11,428 bases of DNA from Thermoplasmata archaeon (GTDB lineage: Archaea; Thermoplasmatota; E2; UBA202; JdFR-43), in assembly GCA_021158865.1 (NCBI GenBank), contig JAGGSX010000197.1, forward strand, positions 1-11,428, written 5' to 3'. Position numbers and translations under genes: made by a program. Shown in pieces: positions 5,940-11,428 of the stretch; the stretch's first letter is position 1, and every line of letters starts with the position of its first letter. The notes beneath the pieces are model-generated. The model worked only from the letters and a program-made list of their open reading frames with translations, was not told the origin of the DNA and did not search any database.

Positions 5940-5949
5940 TTTTTATATT
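5940..5949 (+). promoter_or_regulatory. TATA box (with purine-rich BRE) of the grpE-dnaK-dnaJ operon
   Basis: TTTTTATATT is centred about 27 bases before the grpE ATG. The preceding GTAGAAA is purine-rich, as expected for the TFB recognition element. It is the only well-placed promoter seen for the three heat-shock genes. Confidence 0.6.
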
Positions 5950-5971
5950 GAAGAACTAATATGCTTGAGTA

Positions 5972-6439
5972 ATGAGTGAGAAAGAAAAAGATGTAAAGGA
6001 AGAACTTGATAATTTGAAAAAGGAAAGAGATAAATATAAAGAGAAATATCTTCGCAAACTTGCAGAATTTGATAATTTCAGAAAAATGATGGAGAAAGAA
6101 ATTGAAAAAGAGAAGAAAATTTTAGAAGCAGGTATAATAAAAGAATTTCTTGAGCCATACGAGTCTTTAGAAAAAGCAATTGAATATGATAAAAATTTGA
6201 ATGATGGTATAAAATTGGTTTATAAAAATATGAAGAAAATTTTAGAAAAACATAATGTAAAAGAAATAAAAGCAAAGGGAAAAAAGTTTAATCCGAATTT
6301 ACATGAAGCGATAGGAGTTGTTGATGGTGAAGAAGATAATATAGTTATGGAAGAATATCAGCGCGGATATATGATTGGAGATATGGTTTTAAGGCATTCA
6401 AAAGTTATAGTTTCAAAAAAAGGAGGTGAAGAAGAATGA
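5972..6439 (+). CDS. grpE: GrpE, nucleotide exchange factor for DnaK
   Basis: The 155-residue protein is the cofactor that opens the DnaK nucleotide cleft to release ADP. Residues 1-60 form the charged coiled-coil dimerisation stalk and include the conserved EFDNFRK patch (32-38). The C-terminal beta domain carries NPNLHEAIGV (107-116), EEYQRGYMIGDMVLRHSKVIVSKK (127-150 region), which is the family signature with Gly132 and Arg141. It is short for a GrpE because the disordered N-terminal tail is minimal, as in other archaea. The ATG is about 27 bases after the TATA centre, so the mRNA should have almost no leader. It is first gene of the operon, and its TGA overlaps the dnaK ATG by 4 bases. 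Its last codons (GGEEE) contain the dnaK ribosome binding site. Confidence 0.95.
   Translation: MSEKEKDVKEELDNLKKERDKYKEKYLRKLAEFDNFRKMMEKEIEKEKKILEAGIIKEFLEPYESLEKAIEYDKNLNDGIKLVYKNMKKILEKHNVKEIKAKGKKFNPNLHEAIGVVDGEEDNIVMEEYQRGYMIGDMVLRHSKVIVSKKGGEEE
6422..6429 (+). promoter_or_regulatory. Strong Shine-Dalgarno of dnaK
   Basis: GGAGGTGA, six bases before the dnaK ATG, is a full match to the archaeal 16S rRNA tail complement. It lies inside the end of grpE. It contrasts with the SD-less starts of the first genes of transcription units in this window. Confidence 0.85.
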
Positions 6440-8253
6440 GTGAAAAGATAATTGGAATAGATTTGGGAACCAGCAACTCTGCAGCAGCAGTATATATAAA
6501 TGGAGTTGTAAAAACAATACCAAGTGCAGAAGGAAACACAATGTATGGAAAAGCATTTCCATCTTATGTGGCATTTACAAAAGACGGACAATTATTGGTT
6601 GGAGAACCTGCAAGGAGGCAAGCATTGACAAATCCAGAGGGAACAGTTTATGCGTTCAAAAGGAAAATGGGAACCGATTACAAATACAAGATATGGGGCA
6701 AGGAATACACACCCCAACAATTATCTGCATTTCTTCTCCAAAAGATAAAGAAAGATGCTGAATCTTATTTAGGAGAGAAGATAAATAAAGCAGTTATAAC
6801 TGTGCCTGCATATTTCAATGATAATCAGAGGCAGGCAACAAAGGATGCAGGAGAAATAGCTGGCTTGAAAGTGGTTCGTATAATAAATGAACCAACTGCA
6901 GCATCTCTTGCTTATGGTATAGACAAAAGTGAAGAAGAATTGAAAATAATGATATATGATTTTGGCGGCGGCACATTAGACGTTACAATAATGGAATATG
7001 GACAGGGAGTTTTTGAAGTTTTATCGACAGCTGGAGACACCCAACTTGGAGGGACAGATATGGATAATGCAATAATTGACTGGATTGCAGAAGATTTTTT
7101 GAAAAAAGAAGGAATTGATTTGAGGAAAGACAAAAATGCGTATATAAGATTAAAAGAAGCATCAGAGAAGGCAAAAATAGAGTTATCAACTGTTTTACAA
7201 ACTGAAATAAATCTTCCATACATAACTGTGGTTGATAATGAACCAAAGCATCTTCAAGTTACACTTACCAGAGCAAAATTGGAAGAATTGGTGATGCCAA
7301 TAATTGAAAAAACCAAGCATAGCATAGATGAAGCATTGAAAGGAGCAAAATTGAAAAAAGAAGATATAAATAAAATAATTTTGGTTGGAGGACCAACAAG
7401 AATGCCAGTTGTTCAAAAATTTGTTGAAGAATACATGGGAAAGAAAGTTGAGAGAGGCATTGACCCGATGGAATGTGTCGCCACCGGAGCCGCCTTGCAG
7501 GGTGCGGTTTTGGCTGGAGAAGTCAAGGATATAGTTTTACTTGATGTTACACCATTGACTCTTGGAGTTGAAGTTCTTGGCGGTTTGGTCGAGCCATTAA
7601 TTCCTGCAAATACAACAATTCCTGTAAAAAAATCAAAGATTTTTACAACTGCTTCAGATTTTCAAACTGCGGTAACGATACATGTTGTTCAAGGAGAGAG
7701 ACCAATGGCAAAAGATAATGTTTCTTTAGGCATGTTTAATCTAACAGGGATTCCGCCGGCTCCTCGCGGCGTCCCACAGATTGAAGTAACATTTGACATA
7801 GATGCCAATGGAATACTTCATGTGAATGCAAAAGATAAAGCAACCAACAAACAAACAGGAATAACGATAACAGCATCAACGAAATTATCAGATGAGGAAA
7901 TTGAGAGAATGAAGAAAGAGGCAGAGAAATATGCAGAAGAAGACAAGAAAAGGAGGGAGGAAATAGAGAAGAAAAATCAATTGGAATCATTGATTTATGC
8001 ATCAAAAAAATCTCTTGAAGAATATGGAAGCAAGATACCCGAAGATTTGAAAAAAGAAATTGAGGATGAGATAAAAGAAGCAGAAAGAATATATCATGAA
8101 GGAGATATCGAGAAAATAAAAGAAGAGATAGATAAACTGGGAAAAAAAGTGGAGAAGATAGGAGCTGCAATGTATCAGAGGCAGGAGCAAGAAAAACAGG
8201 AGAAGAAAGATAAAGGAGAATATATGGATGCAAATTACGAGGAGAAGAAGTGA
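6436..8253 (+). CDS. dnaK: Molecular chaperone DnaK (Hsp70)
   Basis: This 605-residue cytosolic ATP-driven chaperone binds unfolded peptides and cycles with DnaJ and GrpE. The ATPase domain shows GIDLGTSNSAA (7-17), catalytic Lys75 in AFKRKMG, VPAYFNDNQRQATKDAG (123-139), NEPTAASLAYG (151-161), YDFGGGTLDVT (174-184), GDTQLGG (200-206) with the autophosphorylation-type Thr202, and ILVGGPTRMP (315-324). The linker VLLD is at 367-370. The substrate-binding beta domain includes TPLTLGVE and VVQGER, and a charged helical lid follows from about 485. It lacks the insertion near residue 80 seen in proteobacterial DnaK, and has an AEGNTMYGKAFPSYVAF loop (31-47) longer than in E. coli, both as I recall for Thermoplasma and Methanothermobacter. 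The C-terminus ends YMDANYEEKK, without a eukaryotic EEVD. The ATG follows a strong Shine-Dalgarno and overlaps grpE, indicating coupled translation. Small GC-rich codon patches lie at 7481-7500 and 7751-7780. Confidence 0.98.
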   Translation: MSEKIIGIDLGTSNSAAAVYINGVVKTIPSAEGNTMYGKAFPSYVAFTKDGQLLVGEPARRQALTNPEGTVYAFKRKMGTDYKYKIWGKEYTPQQLSAFLLQKIKKDAESYLGEKINKAVITVPAYFNDNQRQATKDAGEIAGLKVVRIINEPTAASLAYGIDKSEEELKIMIYDFGGGTLDVTIMEYGQGVFEVLSTAGDTQLGGTDMDNAIIDWIAEDFLKKEGIDLRKDKNAYIRLKEASEKAKIELSTVLQTEINLPYITVVDNEPKHLQVTLTRAKLEELVMPIIEKTKHSIDEALKGAKLKKEDINKIILVGGPTRMPVVQKFVEEYMGKKVERGIDPMECVATGAALQGAVLAGEVKDIVLLDVTPLTLGVEVLGGLVEPLIPANTTIPVKKSKIFTTASDFQTAVTIHVVQGERPMAKDNVSLGMFNLTGIPPAPRGVPQIEVTFDIDANGILHVNAKDKATNKQTGITITASTKLSDEEIERMKKEAEKYAEEDKKRREEIEKKNQLESLIYASKKSLEEYGSKIPEDLKKEIEDEIKEAERIYHEGDIEKIKEEIDKLGKKVEKIGAAMYQRQEQEKQEKKDKGEYMDANYEEKK

Positions 8254-8259
8254 TAGGCA

Positions 8260-9375
8260 TTGGGTAAGGATTACTACAAGATTTTAGGGGTGAGCCGTAA
8301 TGCAACAAAGGATGAAATAAAAAGAGCATATAGAAGACTTGCTAAAAAATATCATCCAGATTTGAATCCAGATAATAAAAAAGAAGCAGAAAAGAAATTT
8401 AAAGAAATTAGTGAGGCATACGAAGTTCTCATAGATGACAAAAAGCGAGATATATACAATAAATATGGAGAAGAAGGATTAAAAGGGACAGTATTTGGAG
8501 ATACAGGATTTACATGGAATGATTTCACCCATTTTTCAGATTTGCATGATATTTTTGGAGATTTGTTTAACTCCTTCTTTGGTGGCAATTTTTTTAGAGA
8601 CAGCGATTTTTTCAAATATTTCTTTGAAGGACATGGAAAAAAACAGGATAGAGGAAGAGATATTTTGGTATCCACAGAAATATCGCTCAAAGATGTTTTA
8701 ACTGGAGTTGATAAAGAAATAGCAATAAAAACTTATGTTGAATGCCCAAAATGTCATGGAACTGGAGCAGCAAATAAAGATGCCATTAAAACCTGTCCAA
8801 AATGTCATGGAACCGGACAAATAAAAATTACGAGAAGCATGGGATTTTTTCAATCAGTAACGGTTGTTCCCTGTGATATGTGTGGTGGAACAGGAAAAAT
8901 AATAAAAGAAAAATGTCCAGTTTGTAAGGGAACAGGAAGAATATTGAAGAAGAAAACATATAAAATTCATATTCCTTCTGGAGTTGAGGATGGGATGCGA
9001 TTGCGGCTTGCTGGAAAAGGAGAAATGCCAAAAAATGGTGTCCCTGGAGATTTATTTGTAGAAATTCGCATAAAACATGAAGATGGATATTCCAGAGATG
9101 GAACAACACTGTATAAAGAATTGAAAATCGATTTTCCGACAGCTGCTCTTGGAGGTAAAATAGAAGTTGAATCAATAGATGGAAAGGTTAATGTAAAAAT
9201 TCCTGCAGGAACTCAATACGGTGATAAAATAGTGATTAGAGGAAGAGGCTTGCCACCTTTAAATGGAAAAAGGAGGGGAGATTTGGTATTAAGGATAAAA
9301 ATAGAAATTCCAAAAAAATTGACGAGGAGGCAGAGAGAATTAATTGAAAAACTGGCAGAAGAATGGAAATTATAG
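8260..9375 (+). CDS. dnaJ: Chaperone DnaJ (Hsp40), TTG start
   Basis: The 371-residue protein is a full-length type I J-protein that delivers substrates to DnaK and stimulates its ATPase. The J domain (1-70) has the HPD triad at 32-34. A Phe/Gly-rich stretch follows to about 125. The zinc domain has four CxxCxGxG repeats starting at Cys162, Cys179, Cys205 and Cys219, which bind two Zn2+. The C-terminal beta-sandwich substrate domains run from about 235 to the end. The start is TTG: the only in-frame upstream codons are GCA and then a TAG at 8254, and any later ATG would cut into the J domain. GTGAT at 8250-8254, overlapping the dnaK stop, is a partial Shine-Dalgarno five bases before the TTG. 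The gap to dnaK is six bases. The stop overlaps the convergent exported-protein gene by six bases. Confidence 0.97.
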   Translation: MGKDYYKILGVSRNATKDEIKRAYRRLAKKYHPDLNPDNKKEAEKKFKEISEAYEVLIDDKKRDIYNKYGEEGLKGTVFGDTGFTWNDFTHFSDLHDIFGDLFNSFFGGNFFRDSDFFKYFFEGHGKKQDRGRDILVSTEISLKDVLTGVDKEIAIKTYVECPKCHGTGAANKDAIKTCPKCHGTGQIKITRSMGFFQSVTVVPCDMCGGTGKIIKEKCPVCKGTGRILKKKTYKIHIPSGVEDGMRLRLAGKGEMPKNGVPGDLFVEIRIKHEDGYSRDGTTLYKELKIDFPTAALGGKIEVESIDGKVNVKIPAGTQYGDKIVIRGRGLPPLNGKRRGDLVLRIKIEIPKKLTRRQRELIEKLAEEWKL

Positions 9376-9921
9376 GAAGAGGTCGTTTCCTACTGTTATC
9401 CAGCTTCCTCCAATGAATATATGTGTATCTGGTGTTAATTTATGCCCTATCTTTATATGTAATCCAACAAATCCAATCATTATGCCACGCTGGCTCCTTA
9501 TCATTATACCGTAATCTCCAAATGTCTTGCATCTATCCCATGCATAGTTTGCTCCAAATTTTGCAAATGTTATTCCTTTTTCATATTGGAAGAATATCGG
9601 TCGCAAAAAAAACCTTAGAAAACTTCCGTCACGGTGCAATGGAATATACACTTTTCCTCTTCCATAGCTAACTATATATGTTAAAACTCCAAAATCCATC
9701 TTTTTTGGAAGCAAGTTTTCAATCATCGGGCTTATTCTTCCCTGTGATAAATCGCTTTCAATTTTACTTTCCTCTTTACTGCTTATCATTTTTTCCATTA
9801 TCTTATTTCCAAAAGAATCATAAACTTCCATCTTTTCCTTATTTTCCTTCTCTGGATATGCCACCGCTATGGAAGGCAGCGAAAGAGACACAACAACAAT
9901 AAGAGCTAATATTCGTCTCAT
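9370..9921 (-). CDS. Unrecognised exported protein with signal peptide
   Basis: I do not recognise this 183-residue protein. It begins MRRILALIVVVSLSLPSIAVA, a typical Sec signal peptide: a basic start, a hydrophobic core and an AVA cleavage site after residue 21. A charged low-complexity segment with many Glu and Lys follows (23-75). The C-terminal 100 residues are rich in Gly, aromatic and Ile/Val residues, in a pattern of short strands, suggesting a beta-rich domain outside the membrane. It has one cysteine (in AWDRCKTFGDYG) and no clear second membrane segment, so it is probably secreted or held at the outer face. The ATG at 9921 is backed by a TATA element about 24 bases upstream. It meets dnaJ tail to tail with a six-base overlap in which TTATAG provides both stops. 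The glycosyltransferase gene lies upstream on the same strand, 47 bases away. Confidence 0.7.
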   Translation of the reverse strand: MRRILALIVVVSLSLPSIAVAYPEKENKEKMEVYDSFGNKIMEKMISSKEESKIESDLSQGRISPMIENLLPKKMDFGVLTYIVSYGRGKVYIPLHRDGSFLRFFLRPIFFQYEKGITFAKFGANYAWDRCKTFGDYGIMIRSQRGIMIGFVGLHIKIGHKLTPDTHIFIGGSWITVGNDLFL

Positions 9922-9940
9922 ACTTCAATATCAAAATCCA

Positions 9941-9950
9941 CTATTTAACT
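9941..9950 (-). promoter_or_regulatory. TATA box of the exported-protein gene
   Basis: The minus strand reads AGTTAAATAG, centred 24-25 bases before the ATG at 9921. It fits a leaderless mRNA made separately from the upstream glycosyltransferase. The core is only TTAAAT, so support is modest. Confidence 0.4.
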
Positions 9951-9968
9951 TTTTCAGTTTCAATTTTC

Positions 9969-10661
9969 TTAGCTTCTGACTCTATTGACCATTAAAAACT
10001 TTAGATTAAGCCATCCATCTTTCCACGATTGAAGTTTTGCTTTTCCTTTCCTTTTATATAAATGAGAAGGTATCTCAATTGCTCTGATGTCTTTCCTTCT
10101 AAACATTTCTATCTTTATCTCCTCACTAAATGGCATACCATCATCAAATTTTTCCAATGGCTTAATTTTTTTTAATGCATCTTTCCTTATAATCCACATT
10201 CCAGATTGCGAATCTTTAATTCTAATTCCATAAAAAATTTTAAGCGAAGAAGACAAAATAAAATTCCCAAAAAAATGCTTGAACGACATTGCATTTGGTT
10301 TTAATCCAGCAAACCTGTTTGTTGTTATAAAATCAAGGTTTTTTTCTATCATTAAATCAATATATTTATGAACTTCATCAAAAGGATATGTTCCATCTGC
10401 ATCACCAGTAACAATTATGTCGCCATCCGCCATCGAAAAGCCAGTTTTATATGCCCTTCCATAGCCTTTGCGAGGTTCAATTATAATTTTTGCTCCTTTA
10501 TTGGAGGCAATCTCTCTTGTTTTATCTTTTGAATTCCCATCCACGATTATTATTTCATAATCCCACCCTCTTTTTTCAAATTCCTCTTTCTTAATACTAT
10601 CTATTGTTGCTCCTATGCCTTCTTCCTCATTCAATGTTGGTATAACAATGCTTATCTTCAT
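9969..10661 (-). CDS. Family 2 glycosyltransferase, dolichyl-phosphate sugar synthase-like
   Basis: The 230-residue protein has the GT-A fold marks of family 2. These are ISIVIPTLNEEEGI at the N-terminus, IIIVDGNSKDKT (37-48), the GYGRAYKTGF segment (66-75), and the metal- and nucleotide-binding DAD (87-89) in TGDADGTYP. DSQSGMWIIRK (150-160) follows in the acceptor region. No transmembrane segment is seen, so it should act at the inner face of the membrane on a polyisoprenyl phosphate, as DPM1-type enzymes do in N-glycosylation or lipid-linked sugar supply; donor and acceptor are unknown. A TTG at 10676 could extend it by five residues. I choose the ATG at 10661 because MKISIVIP is the usual family start and a TATA box lies about 25 bases before it. 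It follows the epimerase gene on the same strand. Confidence 0.88.
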   Translation of the reverse strand: MKISIVIPTLNEEEGIGATIDSIKKEEFEKRGWDYEIIIVDGNSKDKTREIASNKGAKIIIEPRKGYGRAYKTGFSMADGDIIVTGDADGTYPFDEVHKYIDLMIEKNLDFITTNRFAGLKPNAMSFKHFFGNFILSSSLKIFYGIRIKDSQSGMWIIRKDALKKIKPLEKFDDGMPFSEEIKIEMFRRKDIRAIEIPSHLYKRKGKAKLQSWKDGWLNLKFLMVNRVRS

Positions 10662-10682
10662 CAAATAGCCATGCAAAGGGAC

Positions 10683-10690
10683 ATTAAAAT
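10683..10690 (-). promoter_or_regulatory. TATA box of the glycosyltransferase gene
   Basis: The minus strand reads ATTTTAAT, centred about 25 bases before the ATG at 10661. It lies just after the stop of the epimerase gene. It favours the ATG over the upstream TTG, which would be only about 11 bases from it. Confidence 0.45.
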
Positions 10691-10695
10691 TTTTA

Positions 10696-11325
10696 CTATG
10701 CCTTTCTCAACGATTCAATAGCTTTCTTATAACTCCTGCTTTTAAAAATATATGAACCTGAAACCAAAACATCTGCCCCCGCCTTTTTTATCAACGCCGC
10801 ATTGCTCCCATCGACGCCGCCATCTACGCTCAGGTAAACATCTTTTCCAATCATTTTTCTTGCCTTGCTTATCTTTTTTATGCTTCCTTCTATAAATTTT
10901 TGTCCTCCATAGCCCGGTTCAACGCTCATTATAAGTAGCAAGTCTATTTCTTCAATGATATTTTCAATCATGCATAAAGGCGTGGCAGGATTTAGAGCAA
11001 TCCCAACTTTGCAATATTTTTTTATTTCATTTATGAGCCTATGAAGATTTTTAGTTGATTCAACATGAATTGTTATGAAATCAGCTCCAGCTTTAACAAA
11101 ATCCATGTAATGTTTTTCAGGCTCTTCAATCATGAGATGAATATCAAATGGAAGCATGGTTACTTTTCTCAAACTTTTTACTACGGGAGAACCAATAGTT
11201 ATATTTGGAACAAAATTTCCATCCATGACATCAATATGAATCCAATCTGCGTATGGTTCAACGGCTTTTATCTCCTCTCCAAGCTTTGAAAAATCTGCGG
11301 ATAATATTGAAGGAGCTATAATCAT
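10696..11325 (-). CDS. rpe: Ribulose-phosphate 3-epimerase
   Basis: This 209-residue TIM-barrel enzyme interconverts ribulose 5-phosphate and xylulose 5-phosphate in the pentose phosphate network. The start IIAPSILSADFSKLG (2-16) is the family signature. The metal and catalytic residues are visible: His30 and Asp32 in WIHIDVMDGNFVPN, His63 in FDIHLMIEEPE, and Asp168 in SVDGGV. MSVEPGYGGQKF (133-144) is the mobile loop over the active site, and VSGSYIF (188-194) binds phosphate. Length is normal. In archaea the enzyme usually serves the non-oxidative pentose route for ribose and aromatic precursors. No other pentose gene is adjacent. The start lies within a perfect inverted repeat (11322-11340), and a TATA box sits 24-25 bases upstream, so the mRNA is probably leaderless and the palindrome may control it. 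Codons around 10771-10820 are unusually GC-rich. Confidence 0.96.
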   Translation of the reverse strand: MIIAPSILSADFSKLGEEIKAVEPYADWIHIDVMDGNFVPNITIGSPVVKSLRKVTMLPFDIHLMIEEPEKHYMDFVKAGADFITIHVESTKNLHRLINEIKKYCKVGIALNPATPLCMIENIIEEIDLLLIMSVEPGYGGQKFIEGSIKKISKARKMIGKDVYLSVDGGVDGSNAALIKKAGADVLVSGSYIFKSRSYKKAIESLRKA

Positions 11326-11340
11326 GCTTTTAAAGCATGA
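11322..11340. repeat. Perfect 9-base inverted repeat over the rpe start codon
   Basis: TCATGCTTT and AAAGCATGA flank a single central T. The left arm contains the rpe ATG (read on the minus strand), and the right arm lies between it and the TATA box, so the repeat covers the predicted transcription start. Bound protein would block initiation. If a longer RNA is made, a hairpin would hide the start codon. No second copy was noticed in the window. Confidence 0.6.
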
Positions 11341-11345
11341 TATAA

Positions 11346-11353
11346 TATAAAAA
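11346..11353 (-). promoter_or_regulatory. TATA box of rpe
   Basis: The minus strand reads TTTTTATA, centred 24-25 bases before the ATG at 11325. It lies immediately upstream of the inverted repeat. The spacing predicts a leaderless mRNA. Confidence 0.55.
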
Positions 11354-11385
11354 TTTGATGGAATTGCTTTGTTGTATTTTTAATC

Positions 11386-11405
11386 TATAAAGTTTTATAA
11401 AGTTT
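11386..11405. repeat. Tandem 10-base direct repeat in the right-edge promoter region
   Basis: TATAAAGTTT occurs twice, back to back (11386-11395 and 11396-11405). It overlaps a rightward TATA element, so it may be a duplicated regulator half-site spaced by one helical turn, or simple AT-rich duplication. Confidence 0.4.
11393..11400 (+). promoter_or_regulatory. Possible TATA box of a rightward gene at the window edge
   Basis: TTTTATAA is centred about 24-25 bases before an ATG at 11421. This is the same spacing seen at other start codons in this window. It would make 11326-11420 a divergent promoter region with rpe. Confidence 0.35.
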
Positions 11406-11420
11406 GCTTTATTTTATTTT

Positions 11421-11428
11421 ATGAAACA
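11421..11428 (+). CDS. Possible first codons of a rightward gene leaving the window
   Basis: Only ATGAAACA is present, so nothing can be said about the product. The call rests on the ATG lying the usual distance from a good TATA element, with a T-rich stretch in between. Confidence 0.25.

Noticed and set aside
7736..8329. 197-residue open frame on the minus strand inside dnaK/dnaJ
   Set aside because: It is antisense to the purine-rich lid of dnaK. Its Leu/Ser/Phe/His-rich composition is the usual artefact of such a strand, and it crosses the dnaK-dnaJ junction with no promoter.
10662..10676. TTG at 10676 as start of the glycosyltransferase
   Set aside because: It adds five residues before the canonical MKISIVIP start and lies only about 11 bases from the TATA centre, too close for archaeal initiation.
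1..11428. CRISPR arrays, insertion sequences, tRNA or rRNA genes
   Set aside because: I saw no regularly spaced repeats, terminal inverted repeats with transposase, cloverleaf-like sequence or rRNA-like blocks. A small tRNA could still be missed by eye, but nearly all bases are in coding genes.

Overview
The window looks like a stretch of archaeal chromosome, low in G+C (about one third by eye), most likely from a Thermoplasmatota-type euryarchaeon. The signs are TATA boxes centred about 22-27 bases before most first-gene start codons with no room for a leader, a geranylgeranyl-reductase-family flavoprotein, an archaeal-type ATP-NAD-kinase-family protein, and a DnaK that by memory closely resembles the Thermoplasma protein. 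No database search was possible, so the lineage is an inference. No IS element, CRISPR, rRNA or tRNA was seen, and no gene-free stretch exceeds 300 bases.

Left part (1-1841): two leftward genes. A geranylgeranyl-reductase-family oxidoreductase runs off the left edge. Upstream of it is a cation/Ca2+ exchanger whose alpha repeats look like the NCKX branch. A short divergent promoter region (1749-1841) separates them from a rightward LysN-like aminotransferase (1842-3044).

Middle (3037-5918): convergent with the aminotransferase is a leftward two-gene unit with a 4-base ATGA overlap. It holds a 133-residue protein that looks like a ribbon-helix-helix DNA-binding domain joined to a histidine-kinase dimerisation-like helical hairpin lacking its histidine, followed by an ATP-NAD-kinase-family protein. 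A 141-base divergent promoter region leads to a rightward phenylacetate-CoA-ligase-like gene. The aminotransferase and the ligase share almost the same 14 bases up to and including their start codons.

Heat-shock operon (5972-9375): grpE, dnaK and dnaJ form one tight rightward operon behind one TATA box. A perfect 16-base palindrome lies just upstream of that promoter. dnaK uses a strong Shine-Dalgarno and overlaps grpE by 4 bases; dnaJ starts with TTG six bases after dnaK. Together they supply the Hsp70 ATPase, its nucleotide exchange factor and its J-protein.

Right part (9370-11428): three leftward genes, each with its own TATA box: ribulose-phosphate 3-epimerase, a family-2 glycosyltransferase and an unrecognised exported protein that meets dnaJ tail to tail. 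The epimerase start codon lies inside a perfect 9-base inverted repeat. A well-placed TATA box and an ATG at the right edge suggest a divergent rightward gene just entering the window.

The best candidates for something undescribed are the RHH/pseudo-HisKA protein with its coupled kinase-like partner, the promoter palindromes, and the shared pre-start element.
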